A stretch of 64,000 nucleotides of DNA from Aptenodytes patagonicus (GCF_965638725.1 NC_134982.1:42336799-42400798), one strand, 5' to 3'. Numbered from the stretch's first letter, positions 10,256 through 22,858 are shown. Program-made: numbers and translations. Notes: generated by a model from the sequence alone, not told the origin.

Positions 10256-12965
10256 CATATTCGGTTCAGTTTTGATATCTGGCTTTATTGCAGCCCTTGC
10301 ATACAATGCATTTGTTGTTCCCAGGGACTTAGTCCTGGTTAGACCCTATGGGCTGAACTCTGTTATAAATCAAGCAGAAAATGCTTAAAGTTTTGCTTCT
10401 CTATGAAGGTACTACACTACAAAATGCAGTAAAGTGAATGAGGACTCCCCTTTTGTGTTGCTAACCAAGAGGTGACAGGTAATGGTGGGAGCGAGTAAAA
10501 GGAGTATACATACTCATTTCTTTTTTTTTAAATTTTCTGAGGGATTTGATTCCTAAGAGAAAACCAAGGAGAGGATGGGTAGGAGGTACTAGCAGCCAGT
10601 GACTGTGCTGGCCATTTCTGCTCCCATAAGTGTTGCATGCCATTTTGGGGGGCCAAGAGAAGAAATGCACCCGTGGGATGAGCAGGAGAAGGTCCTGGCA
10701 GTTTTATTTGATTTTTCTGATTGCTATCACATTGCATTGTTAGCAGCAAACTACAACTGCCATCTGAAGCAGTGAGGAAAGGTCCTACCACTGCCATCTA
10801 TGGCATGAGCCACACCTGCGTATCAGCATAGCAGGTACCCCAGTGTGCTTTTTAGGATGGCTCAGAGAGGAAATTTTTTCCCATTCTGTTGAACTGGTTC
10901 TTTATAACGTTTTGGAAGACTCTGCTCTGAACAGCCTGGTATGGTTTAGTACTAACAAAGTACATGTGTTTGGCACGTTGTCCCCAGATATTCTGTCTTG
11001 ATTCAGTATATTTACTCTTCCGTGCGCTGAAGTTGCTTCTGGTGATTGATACCCCAAAAACCTCATATGGAGTCCATGGAGCTCTCCAGTACTTCTGGTT
11101 TGCTGAGGGTTGGTGACAGATCTTAAGAGGCACCTGAGTTTATTAATGGAAATTGCAGTCAGTCTGGTGCTAATTCATCTGCTGGGACTCAGAGAAGGGA
11201 ACCGTGCTATGGCTGAGCTTGGCGAGATTGGCTGGTACTGAGGGTGGTCATACAGAGCCACAACAACAGACAGGAGGGGGTTAATCTGTTTTATATGTGC
11301 AGTCAGCATCTGCTGTATATATGTAAAGTCAGTACTACTGTACTTCCAGACAAAAATTTAGTTAGTGGCTGAACTGAGCAATCTTTAAAAATTTTTTTTA
11401 ACAATTCTGCGACGTGCAGACTGCTAATAGTAGGGAAAAGACCAGGAGGCCAATCTCAGAAAAGGTAAAGCTGGGCATGAAGTCACAGTTCAGTAAAGCT
11501 GACTCTTTCTTTGTGAGTGACAACAAAAAGACTCCAGGATCCCTCTCTTACATTAGAAGTATCGGCCTACTTTTTTTTTATTATATAGTAAATTTTTCAG
11601 ACTTTATTTAATTCCCTGTAAAGGAAAGCCAACTGCTTGAAAGAAGTGGGCTCTTGCTGCATATCACCATGATTTCATGAAGAGGTGTAAAAGAAACACT
11701 CAAGAATGACACCTGCATGTGACGTTACTAAACAAATTAAATCCCAGTGATCTGTTTCTTTCTTTGCAAAAACCCTGCTGGCACCAGCAAACCGCAACTT
11801 CCTCTTTGGAAAAAAGCACTCAAGTGCCAGGGAAATAGCTAGCATAAAAAGCTCAGTTTTACAGCTAATTTATGTTTTATAACAGCTGTCAGGTCTGACT
11901 TCCATTTTTTTTTTTTAAACCAGGCAGTTAGCCGATGATTGGTCTGCAAGGTATCTAAACATCGGCTACAAGCCTGGTTAATGGCCTGCTAGCCAGGTGG
12001 TGGCCTCTGAAGGCCATTGGATATTGCTTTCAGCTGCCGATTCTGGCCTTTTCAGTCAACAGAGAGAGTGCCAGCCACTGTGATTTCACAGTTGGTATAA
12101 ATGATCAGGTGGAGGGGTCTGAAGAAGACACCCATGTTTGATCCATGCCAGAGAACGCAGCTCTGCAAGAGTCCCTTCTCTGCCCTCACGCCATGGGCTG
12201 CTCACCCACTTGTGGAAAAAAGGAAGCCAGTAGGTGGCTGCCACAGCAGCACCATTCCTTGCAGAGCCAAAGAGCCGGAGCCCAAGGTGAGACCAGCAAC
12301 CTTGCGGTCAGGGTGACTGCAGATAATCCTGCTGAAAAGTAGCCTTTCCACATGCATGCATGTAAAGGAGTTTCCTCCTTTAAATCCAAGCTACCTCCTG
12401 TGCTTCACCAGCAAGAGACAGAAGCCACCACAAGAGAAGACCTGGCTTTACAAGGCAAAGCGGAGGCCTTCCATGGTGGAACTCCCCAGATGCTCTGCTA
12501 AAGATGAGTAGTTATGAAATGAACTTGGAGAGAAGAAGAAGGAATTATTAATGTTCCATATTTTGGTGTTTTGGGCTCAATATTCAAAGAGGTTTTGGTT
12601 CCTGGACAAAACCACAGAATTACTTTGAGGTTCAGATATTTTACTGAGTATTTCAGCTACTCAGGTGAGAACAATAATAAATGCTTCAATTAAAGCTGTA
12701 CTGTAAGTGTCCAGTTACTGAAGGTTAGTTATATATAGATTAAATAAACAAGCCTTGCTGTTGTACATAAAGATATGAGTTTAAATATATACAAATTTAG
12801 AATAGGGGCTACTTGCAAAAATATAGTCTGAATTTCAACACAAGTACCTTTTTCATTTAAAGTGAGATTTAAAGTACACTGAAACCAGATGTGCTGGAGC
12901 AGACATTTATATAATGATTGACAGTGTAACTAGTAAATGGCAAATTTTTCCCATGAAGACAATAT

Positions 12966-13470
12966 TTCAGCCAAGTCCTACTCAGCCCAAAGCTAGGATG
13001 AGGATTTGGCTTAGGATTGGGGATTGGGATAATGATGGTTTCATCACCCACGTCTAACTAGGTAGGGTTGATATCCACAATAGTGAAACAGAGCATTAGG
13101 GTTAGAGTTTGGGAAGCAAGGATCCTCAGGGTTGGAGTAACATTGAAATTCTGCTCTACCCAGAGAGCTAGATGAAGGTGGGCTCAGGATGGAGTGGTAG
13201 GTCATCATACGTTTTGAACTGGGGAGGTTTATCATCTACTCTGCAGATGGGTAAGGTTAGGGTTGGGTTTAGGGCTAAGGAAATCAAAGACCTTGGAGCT
13301 GAAATGCCAGCAACATCCTGCTCAGCCCAGAGATCTGGGATGGCAGCTGGGCTCAGGACAGGGCCGTAGCTCAGTGCACATCTGGAATCAGGGACTGGTC
13401 TTATCTCCTGCAAGGAACGCTGACTTGTAAAGGTAGGGACTAGGTTAGTCAGCTGAGTGCCACCATATGA
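12966..13470. repeat. Degenerate tandem array, period about 170 bp, three copies
   Basis: A core of the form CCT(A/G)CTCAGCCCAGAG followed by a GGATG...GGGCTCAGGAT block recurs at 12978, 13151 and 13318, at spacings of 173 and 167 bp. Between the cores, a GGTTAGGG-rich module precedes copy 2 (about 13096-13130) and copy 3 (about 13250-13290). A module of the form TCATCA-x-ACGT...AACT-x-GG follows copies 1 and 2. The copies are heavily diverged, so the array is old. I do not recognise the family. The TTAGGG motifs look telomere-like but are only single or double units. Confidence 0.65.
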
Positions 13471-16400
13471 TCCTTGGAGCAATGTGTAATTTACAGAAGT
13501 AAACTGTTCTTTCTAATATAGGCTACCTGTATTCTGCTACACATTTTAGCTCTGAAAATAGAAAAGTATTCTTTTGTTTAAACAATATTAAAATGCCAAT
13601 ATTGTCTTTGGACATTACAGAATGAATCAGGTAAGAAAAAATTTTGTAAAAAACTTTGTAACAATCCAGAAAGAACAAAACACCATGGACATTATTCTCT
13701 GCTAATTTGTACCAGATGCTACACTATAGGTGTAAAAGTAAACATAATTAGGCCTATTAACAACAAAATAACATAATTGATCATTTATAAATAACTAACT
13801 CTTACTTGTAAGCATGAACAAACCAAAAAGCCATTGATATTGCAGAAAACCTTTTCTATGGATGATGTCCCTTTTCCTTATTGGTTCTGTGCCTATAACA
13901 ATCTATTTCTAAGATTTCTTTGAGATACCACCTGCAGAAGAAGCAGGGGAATGCCCAGCTGTTCAAAAGCAACTTCATCGTCCAGAGGACTGCATAATGA
14001 AAAAAAAAAATAGGGTTGCCATGGTAAAATATTATCTGTGTACAAATAAATGCCCTGTGGTCAGTTTCTCCCTCAGATGACAGTACTTTTGCAGAACTCG
14101 GAAGAAAACAGAGGAGAAAGCCAAATATGAGATGTGCAGAGATAGAAAATGGAAAAAAAAGGAAGTGAGACAGAAGAAAAGGAAGATTTGTTCAGTTCTG
14201 TTTAAAACCATTAGCCTCTAATTTTTAGGACTGCGTGAAGTGGATCTGCATGTTCCATATCTTGCTGTAAAGTAGTTTTCCAGGGACTGCTTCAGAAGAC
14301 TGGCACTAGGGTAATGAATCTCCCTGGCAGGGGCAAAACAACTGCCCAAAACAGTGCAGAAGTTCTGCAGAGGAGGGTTGCCCCGTTTAAGAGAGGCCTC
14401 CAGGACTAGTTCAGCTGTGTCAGGAGCTTTTCTGTCTGAGTCAACAAAAAAATGGCAGATCCCATGTCAGTATCGTATCCTTGGGCTTTGGAGTCCTACA
14501 GCTGGAAGTTACTGCACTCACCTGGCTGCTGGGCTAGGATTTTGTGTGGCTTGAAGTCATGTAGTAATCCATCTCTTCTCTGTGTATCTCTTCCTGCCTT
14601 TGTCAGAGCTTTCTCTTTGCCAGCATTGGCACCATCTCTTCATTTGAAACATGCTGAATAGAGCAAGGGTATATATATAAAAAGGAAAGGCATGTTCATA
14701 GCAATAGCAGTTTCAGTTGCAACATCAAAGAGTAAGTGTATGAGATAAACAAACAAACAAACAAACAAAAACAAAACACCACAAAAACAAGAAAGCTGAC
14801 AGACATATGGCACTTTTGCCCAAAGGGGCTATGGCTGAAGTCTTACAAATTCATATCAAAGTGAAGAATACTCTGTCTGACTGCAGCTGCAAAGGAAATC
14901 AGGATACTCGCTCACGCTGGAGATTGCCGATTACCACAAAAAGTACATCTTCACTTTTACAACCCTCCAAATGAGGCAACTCCAGCTGCTCCTCATTTTT
15001 CAGTTTGACACATACCATAAATGTACAGACCACAAGATAAATATATATGTAAAGCTGTACAGGCAGGTATTGCCACAGGGTTCCCCCCCAGCCTGTTCAT
15101 GTTAAATGCCAGCATTTCAACAGATTGCATACAACAATACAAGATCTCTGTAATATATCGCTTTGATTACAGGTCATAACTTGTTACTTACCTGATGAAA
15201 AACCTGAATGGCAGCTCCACAGTGTTTCTGCATATCCGATTGATCCTGATATTCACCTTGTTTCACAGGGATAACTGGCCTTTTGTTTTCCTGTTACACC
15301 GATTTGTTTTGATCTGTGAATTTTGCGGCACTCAAGCAGTGTTGAAAATCTTTAAAGCGACAGTTATTGCAATGGTATGAGGAAGGAAATTGTTGGAAGA
15401 AGAAAGGAGAGGGATGAAAGAGGTGGTTGTTTATTGTTTGGAATCATCCATTTCATTCCTCAGCAAGAAGAAAGCATGCTAATGAACACAGATGTTTATG
15501 TTTTCAATGTTGTTTAAACATTTAAGGCCCAACTGGGGTTTCATATCCCAATTTTATACTGCAGTCTAGTTTTTCCTGATTTACCCTGCGGTTGGTGTGA
15601 GGAGAGCGAGGCTTCCCAACCTGACATGTTATATAGCCCTAGTTAAGGGAGTATACAATCCAAATAATGGACATAAATATCTTAAACCTCGAAGGTACAG
15701 AAAAAGCCCTGTATGTTCTGGTCTTTAAAAGCCAAGTTCCATGAAAGAGATAGCAACACTTTGTCATTCCAATTCGCTTTCCAACCAAAAAGCCTTGCCA
15801 ATTTGAAAATCTGCAAGGACAAAAAATGTATTCCTCAGGTTAAAATATTTGTTCCCCAGGAATTATTAGGGGCAACTGTCAGACATCATGATTCTCCCTG
15901 CTTGGCAGAAGGAATGACTGAGTCACACCGATCATCTCTAAACAAAAAAGACAGCCAAAAAGAAGTAAATCTAGAAACTTTAGAGGCTCTTCTTCCTGTT
16001 TTTAAAGCTAGCAAACAGATGAGGCTATTTCTTTTAAAGTTTTTCACTTCAACAAAAAAAGAAAAGCCAAAATTACATCCCTTCTTGTGGCTGTGGTTTG
16101 CACTGTCAGCTGGTTTGATCAATGTCTGCAAACAATCTGTGTATGCACACTGGGCATCTCACACCAGGCCAAAATGATCAGATGTGCAAGTAGTGGTCTT
16201 TTCACCAAGCGTTGCACTTTGTGGTAAACAAACAAGTTTCGGTTGCCAACAAAATGACAGATCTGTGGCTTCCTTGCAACCATGTAGAGACAAAAGCAGT
16301 GAGTGAGGATTACAGTAGATGGCAAGATCCAGGGGGGAAAATGACTAATAATTAATGACACTGGGTATGAGGTTGCCACAACAATGTGCTGTCATGGACT

Positions 16401-17957
16401 GAGTCCTATGACTGGCTTACAAAATATGGGTATTTCTCTTTGAGTTGTGTTCCCATCTGGTTAGGCGTATTCCATTTTTAGTTCTGGCATCATGACAAGA
16501 TGGGTTCAATAACTGCCAGATCCCCTGTTTCCATCAGTTTCTAGACATCGATTGTTACTTGATCTTCTTCTGGGACCTGCTGTGAGTCTCACTGGACTTT
16601 GTGCCTCATCTGGCAGGCACAGTAGTACCTTAACAGCCTCTTTCTGTTGTTTGCCCAGTATTACCCCCAAGGCCAAAGCTCACAGACAGATTTATGGTAA
16701 TGATGTCCCAATTTCTGTAGCCAGCTAGGGAACAAACCAGAGTAAATGATGAGGTACTCAGTTACGGGTGAGTCAACAAGAGTTGGTCTTCTGCAGAGCT
16801 CCAGAGCAAGGTTCCCACCCGGATTTGACAGCTGTCACCACAACATAGCAACAATTTCATCGGCTTCTCCAGACTGACTCTGAGCCATCTACTGCTCATC
16901 AGTGCTCCATCTTTTCCAAGCACTGGGGCACGTACTTCTTTGTCCAGACCTAGTGGTATGAAAAAGGAGAGCTGGGCTCTGTCAGCACAGCAACCTTCAT
17001 CTCCTAATTAACTTTCTATTGATCTCCTTTATACTGATGTGAACTTGGCTGAGGGTCTGGAAATCATCACTCCAACTGACAAATAACTGGTTGTTAATAA
17101 TAATATGAATTGATGGTGCCCATCAGTCCAAGTTATATGACTGCTTACTGTGTCACTCAAATGACTCTCTACAGAGCAGTGAAGCCATGGGCTGAAAGGG
17201 CCATAGAAGTGCTCCCCACAGGTTAGATTTGACACACTGAATGGGAGAGTACATAGGAGCATGGGCTATTTGTATTGCACTGTGCATAACAGACAAAAGA
17301 AAGGAAAGCCACCTTGTTGATCATCAGCATTACATTTACCCCTCACAGACGGGACCTTCTCTCACTCCATAAAATCCTTTCTCTTTTCTTCTTCATGTCT
17401 TCTCTCTGTCTTTTGTTCCTATAGCTGATCAGCCACAGGCAGAAGTGGTGCATCCTGCAGCACCTCAGATCAGGCTTCTCGGACTGTCCCAGGAGAGATT
17501 AAGAAGCTTTACCAAGAAGAATGGGAGGAGCACATGCTGGGAAAGCTCACCGGAGGAAATCAACATAGCCCAGCATGTTAGTCATTAAACAGAAAATAGT
17601 TGTTATGAGGACAAGGTGAATCTTTTTTTGGCAAAATCATTCTTTCCGTACATATGAATTTGCAGGCTAAGCACTTGGTGCCATTGCAAAACCAACTAGG
17701 CAGTGTGGACACCACTAATCTTCCTAGTCAGGTAACTGTCAAACTTGGTTTACAGTGTTGTCCTGGGAAATGCAGTATCTCGGTTCAGCACTCTTTCTGT
17801 CTGATTTGAACTGGGATCTTCCACCTCCTGGAAGAGCACCTTTGCCCTTTGGGACGTAGGGTATTTTGGGTCTGAGCATCTCAGTCTGTCCTGGAGGGTT
17901 TTCACTTTATGTAGAGAAAACATGACGTTTTGAATGGAGGAGATAAATGCAAATCGT
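13471..17957. other. Unique AT-rich intergenic DNA
   Basis: No assigned gene. The longest open frame is on the plus strand at 15713-16177 (154 codons; lysine-rich, with a hydrophobic stretch near its C-terminus). It has no recognisable domain, and its composition matches the surrounding DNA. An (AAAC)n run is listed separately. Confidence 0.5.
14747..14780. repeat. (AAAC)n simple repeat
   Basis: Five perfect AAAC units from 14747 to 14766 continue as imperfect A-rich units to about 14780. Confidence 0.85.
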
Positions 17958-18500
17958 GGGATCACAGAATCACTCAGGCTGGTAGGGACCACAGGAGATC
18001 TCTGGTCCAAACCCCTGACAGAGCAAGGACAGCTCTGAGCTAAGACTGGGTTGCTCAGAGCTTCATATAGTCAGGGCATAAAAACCTCCAAGGATGGAGA
18101 TGATGTAACCTCTCTGCATGCCAGCTGCATTGCTTGGCTGTCCTCTTGGATGATTTTTTTTTTTGTTATGTCCAGTTGAATATTACCTGTTTCAATTTAT
18201 GATCATTTTCTCCTACTTGGTAACCTCCTTGTGGGTGCAGGGGCTGCTGTTGGGTGCCCTCAAAGCCATCCCTTGTCCTGGCTAAACCAGCTCCAGTCCC
18301 ATAGTTTCTCCTCACAGGTCAAAAGCTCCAGCCCCTAGCTATCTTTGTCCACCTCTGCTGAAGTCACTCTAGTTTATTGATGTCTGTCCTGTACTGGGGG
18401 GACCACAACTAGACACAGTGCTCTGTTGGACATGGTTGAACAAGCGCTGAGTAAAGGGACACTATAACCTGGGAGGTGCGGTCTCTCCTCACTTTCAGTG
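17958..18500 (-). mobile_element. CR1 LINE 3' portion, antisense
   Basis: The plus strand starts with the CR1 tail 'atcacagaatcactcaggctgg' and the hallmark 'tagggaccacaggagatctctggtcc'. It then follows the antisense ORF2 C-terminus and 3' region up to the 'ctgtcctgtactggggggaccacaac' and 'ctgggaggtgcggtct' phrases. It is diverged, with a T10 run at 18154-18163. The inner boundary is approximate. Confidence 0.85.
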
Positions 18501-19430
18501 ACCAGTAAGAGTGATCTGAGGGAAGGTCTCTGTTCAAGACTGTGGGTTGGGTTCAAAAAGCGAGGATCTGAACTTCAGCCTGTCACCACTGGGTTACTGC
18601 ACACAGAAAGGGTGTGGACACTTCCTCCTCCTCTGTCCTCCTAATCCAGCCTTCTGCTTTTCCTGTGCTTGTATAAAAACACCCCAAAACAAACATATAA
18701 AATTTTCCTAAAAAAAGTAATTTCATTCAATTTTCTTAAAAAAAGGTTCTATATCAAACAGCAAACAAGTTTTCCTGTGATTTTTTGGGGGATGGAATCA
18801 TTAAAAAAATCATCCCATGGGAATCTGTTTTGCCAGGTCTGTGGAAAAGGGTTTGGTGACTGGAGACCTTGCTAAGTAGCAGCCAGCAACTGTGAGACTC
18901 CACAAGACACCTCAAAATTCATTCCTGATTCCCAGGAAACAGTAATGGAACTAAATGCCATCACCCTTCAAGCTCCGTTCCGCCTCCCATCCTCTCCATC
19001 TTTGGCAGCAATCTGTGAGAGAGCCTGGACTACACCTAGCTGTATGCTTGGAAAGCAGCTTCCACTCTTGTCCCATACCCTGCTGTGCACCTGCTGAATC
19101 CTCGAAATGAATACTTACACTGTATAACTTAGTGCCTTTCATTAAACAGTGGACTAATTGGATCATGCTGTGCTAAAGTTCCTGCCAAATTAGTCAGGAA
19201 GTATCATGTAGTAACACATTAATTTCCTGGAATTTCTTTTAATCAAATTATTACAAAGAACCATTCTTCAAACAACTGTGTTAAACAAGGGTGTCTTGCG
19301 GCTGATGCTGCTATAATCTTAAATAAATTAACCTTCAGAATTGGCTTGTCAGCTGGATTCCTCCTACTAATTTCTCTGTGAGTAAGCTTTTCTAAAGCTT
19401 ACTGTGAAGTCTGTTTTGGAATATATTTTG
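18501..19430. other. Unique intergenic DNA between CR1 copies
   Basis: I see only A/T-rich unique sequence with no gene, motif or clear repeat. Confidence 0.5.
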
Positions 19431-20005
19431 ATCACAGAATCACATCACAGAATTGCAGAGGTTGGTAGGCACCTCTGGAGATCATCTAGTCCAAACTCCT
19501 ACTCAAGAAGGGTCAGCTACAAGAAGTTTACCAGGACTGTTGTCCAGTTGTATTTTTAATATCACCTGCCTAAGAAACTTGCTCCAGTGTTTACTCGTCC
19601 AAACAATAAAATTATTTTTTCTTCTGCTTAAGTGGAATTTCCTGCATTTCAGTTTGTGCCTGCTGCCTCTTCTCCTGTCATTGGGCACCACTAGAAGGGT
19701 CTGGCTCCATCTTCTTTATCCCCCCCATCAGGTATTTGTATACATGGAGCTCCACCATCTCATGGTCCCTGCAGCCGTGGCTGCTCCCAGCATTCACATG
19801 CGCTCCTGCTGTTCTCTCATACAAAGGGCAACTCCATCTCCTCACTTTCCCAACCTGTCCTTCCTAATGAGCCTGTATCCATCCATTGCAGCACTCCAGT
19901 CATGTGAGCTATCCCAATACGTTATGGTGATTGCAGTGAGACCATAGCCCTGCAACTGCACACAGACTTCTAATTCCTCCTGTTTGCTCCCCATGCTGCA
20001 ACTGA
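19431..20005 (-). mobile_element. Internally deleted CR1 LINE, antisense
   Basis: On the minus strand the element starts near 20005 with the ORF2 endonuclease N-terminus (SMGS/NKQEELEVCVQLQGYG-like, then WDSSHDWSAAMDGY). At about 19780 it jumps to the end of the endonuclease domain (a CRDHEMVEL-like stretch at about 19750-19790) and then directly to the 3' region ending with the tail at 19431. The reverse transcriptase and much of the endonuclease are missing. The copy therefore lost its interior rather than only its 5' end. Confidence 0.75.
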
Positions 20006-20142
20006 TAATTAAATGGTAAAGGGTGCTTGCAGCTTAAATTATGAATTCCAAAAGAGAGGGTGGAAAAAAAAAAATCTAATTTTAACCTCTATTTCATCCT
20101 TCTTATTTACAGTCCTTTAGGAATAAAAATACCATAACCATT
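20006..20142. other. Short unique spacer before LTR 2
   Basis: AT-rich sequence with an A10-type run at about 20066. It contains the left target-duplication copy (ccatt, 20138-20142). Confidence 0.5.
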
Positions 20143-20739
20143 TGTCGTGGTTTAACCTCAGCTGGCAACTGAGCACCACACAGCCACTCGCTGACTCCCC
20201 CCTGCCCTCGTGGGATGGGGGAGAGAATCCGAAGAGTAAAAGTGAGAAAACTCGTGGGCTGAGATAAAGGCAGTTTAATAATTGAAATAAAATACAATAA
20301 AATAATAATAATAATAATAATAATTAATAATAATAATAATAATAATATACAAAGCAAGTGATGCACAATGCAATTGCTCACCACCCACTGACCGATGCCC
20401 AGCCAGTCCCCGAGCAGCAGCCCCCCGAGCAGCGGCCCCCCCAGCCAGCTTCCCCCCAGCTTTATATGCTGAGCATGACGTCACATGGTATGGAATATCC
20501 CTGTGGCCAGTTGGGGTCAGCTGTCCTGGCTGTGCCCCCTCCCAGCTTCTGGTGCACCTCCAGCCTTCTCAGTCAGTAGAGCATGGGAAGCTGGAAAGTC
20601 CTTGACTAGTGTAAGCATTACCTAGCAACAACTAAAACATGGGTGTGTTATCAACATTATTCTCATCCTAAATCCAAAACACAGCACTGTACCAGCTACT
20701 AGGAAGGGAATTAACTCTATCCCAGACGAAACCAGGACA
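20143..20739 (-). mobile_element. Solo LTR of an avian ERVL-type endogenous retrovirus (LTR 2)
   Basis: This 597-bp element belongs to the same broad LTR family as the one at 5879-6472 and has the same orientation. It begins TGTCCTGGTTTCGTC on the minus strand and ends GGTTAAACCACGACA. The 5-bp flanks are ccatt (20138-20142) and ccaat (20740-20744), a target duplication with one mismatch. TGACGTCA is intact (20476-20483), while the TATA region reads CATATAAA (20461-20468). A (TAA)n expansion lies between the poly(A) signal and the centre. The central block differs from LTR 1 (GCAGCCCCCC-rich), which suggests another subfamily. Confidence 0.9.
20298..20348. repeat. (TAA)n microsatellite inside LTR 2
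   Basis: About 16 AAT/TAA units with one TTAATAA interruption lie within the LTR near its R/U5 side. LTR 1 lacks this run. Confidence 0.9.
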
Positions 20740-20744
20740 CCAAT

Positions 20745-22102
20745 AAACAAAGAGCCTCCAGCTTAATCCAAAGACCTGTGGAAGCGCTAGGCATTAGATA
20801 GAAACAGCAAAGAATGCCAGGGAATAATTAGGCACTACAGCCAACTATTTGCTTAATTTTGTCTAATAACCCCTTTTGGGGAAATCACTGCATTTCAGCT
20901 TTAAGTTACCTTAAAAGAATACATCATGCCTGACTTTTGTTTTGATGACAGTTGGAAAAAGGTAGGGAGAAAGGAAATTCCATCCTTGCTCGCGAGACAG
21001 CTGTAAGTCCAGGCAGAATTGCAGCGCCTCGAGAACCTATCCCAATACTGTGAGCTGAGGTGCCCCAAAGGGATGGTGACATAGAGACATGACACAGGAT
21101 CATGACACAGAGAGTGAGAGCAGGCAGGGGTCTTCCCAGACCCTTTCCTATGCAGAGCAAAGAGCTAGTCACTTTGGGTAAAGGAATACGCTGCGTTTCT
21201 CTTGGGAGGTGGAGGAAACAGCACACATCTGTGTTCACCAGGCACATTTATGAGGTATTTTGAACACCTGTGTGGTTTTACCATATATGGGTCAGTGATG
21301 TCATAAGATTGCAAGGAACAGCCAGACTGAAGGAAAACTGTTAGAAAAAAGGAGGAATATGAAGTAGTAGGATGGGCAGGGAGGTCTAACCTGTACAGGA
21401 CAGCATGGGGGACAGAAAAGGAAGATGAAACTGGCTGCAGGAGCAAAGAAATCCAAGCATGTACTGCAACTATTTTTCATGAAGTAGAATCACATGTAGC
21501 AGCCTCATTTTCCCTTGTTATATTGATTGGCACATTGTGATGTTTGCAAAGAAACAGACTGGCTTTTGAACAAATATGAAAATTAAGATATTTCTGCCCT
21601 GATGGAAAAGATGCAGCTTGCAAGAGAAACTTGCGCCACAACAGTAGCAACTGTGAATGAAAGCAGATGGAGAATAATCCTGATTGGCATGTTTCCTACA
21701 TACAACCAACAGAAGTTAAACTATCTTAGACAACCACAGGGGCCATTTAACAATGCCAAGTTTTAAAAATCAACAGACCTTGGTTATTTCTGTAATTCCA
21801 TAACTTCATGTTTACAGCCACTTAACGCATGCAAGATTTTGCAATCAACCTCACCTGCCAATTCAGCATATTTACTATTGTGCTGCATTGTTCCCTTTTC
21901 TGCTACTCTGCTAATTTTAGATTTTGTATGTCTATGCTTTTCACTTGAAAACTTGTCTTATGTATTTCATGATATATTATGATACCACGTCAAATTTCTA
22001 ACTGGCAGTTACAGACATCTCTATAATGTAAAGATCAGTCTATAAAACAAAATGTGAGTGATGTGAGCTCAGTTTCATTGAAGACCCTAGGAAGGAGGTA
22101 TA
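20745..22102. other. Unique intergenic DNA
   Basis: Nothing recognisable. Short open frames on the minus strand (20901-21446) carry no family signature. Confidence 0.5.
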
Positions 22103-22751
22103 CACAGAATCACAGAGTCACAGCCTGGTTGCGGTTGGAAGGGACCTCTGGAGGTCATCTGGTCCAAACCCCTGCTCAACCAGGGACACCTACAGCCAGT
22201 TGCCCAGGACCATGTCCAGATGGCTTTTGAGTGTCTCCAAGGAGGGAGACTCCACATCCTCCCTGGGCAACCTGTGCCAGTGCTCAGTCATCCTCACAGT
22301 GAAAAAGTGTTTCCTGATGTTCAGAGGGAACCTCCTGTGTTTCACCTTGTGCCCATTGCCTTTTGTCCTGTCACTGGGCACCACTGAAAAGAGCCTGGCT
22401 CCGTCCTCTTTGCACCCTCCCCTCAGGTATTTATATACATTAATAAGATCCCCCCGAGCTTTCTTTTCTCCAGGCTGAACAGTCCCAGCTCTCTCGGCCT
22501 TTCCTCACAGGAGAGATGCTCCAGTCCCTTCATCATCTCTGTGGCCCATTGCTGGACTTTCTCTAGTGTGTCCATGTTTTGCAACAAGCACACATTGCTG
22601 GCTCATGCTCGACGCGGTATCCACCAGGACCCCCAGTTCCTTTTCTGTGAAGCTGCTTTCCAGGTGGGCAGCCCCCAGTGTGTGCTGGTGCATGGGGTTG
22701 TGCCTTCCCCAGTGCAGGACTTTGTACTTCTCCTTGTTGAACTTCATGAGG
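22103..22751 (-). mobile_element. CR1 LINE 3' copy (young), antisense
   Basis: The 3' tail cacagaat/cacagagt is at 22103-22118, and the element ends at 22751, where the minus strand begins AACCTCATGAAGTTCAACAAG (the post-RT 'NLMKFNK' region of ORF2). It is nearly identical over some 600 bp to the sense copy at 46436-47242, with 92 matching residues in one shared frame, so both copies belong to the same recent subfamily. The 5' end is truncated. Confidence 0.95.
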
Positions 22752-22826
22752 TTAAACACCAAAAAATACACCATGAAACAAAATATATTTTGTTAATTCC
22801 TGTTCAGTAAAGCTCCCTGTAGTGGA

Positions 22827-22858
22827 TATACATACATACATATATATATGTATATATA
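22827..22858. repeat. (ATAC)n/(TA)n simple repeat
   Basis: Alternating ATAC then TATA units, followed by an A-run, start about 75 bp past the truncated end of the CR1 copy. Confidence 0.8.

Larger units (their letters stand above)
6478..12965. other. Unique AT-rich intergenic DNA
   Basis: No gene or clear repeat family is visible. Short open frames of 60-130 codons occur (around 7188-7574 and on the opposite strand at 7316-7648) but show no family signature. Small palindromes are listed separately at 8521-8552 and 10237-10255. Confidence 0.5.

Noticed and set aside
13096..13290. Interstitial telomeric repeat
   Set aside because: Only isolated TTAGGG-like units are present, explained as part of the ~170-bp array.
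22200..22810. Host genes from several plus- and minus-strand frames of 60-92 codons
   Set aside because: All lie in a CR1 copy and match its ORF2 C-terminus or its antisense.
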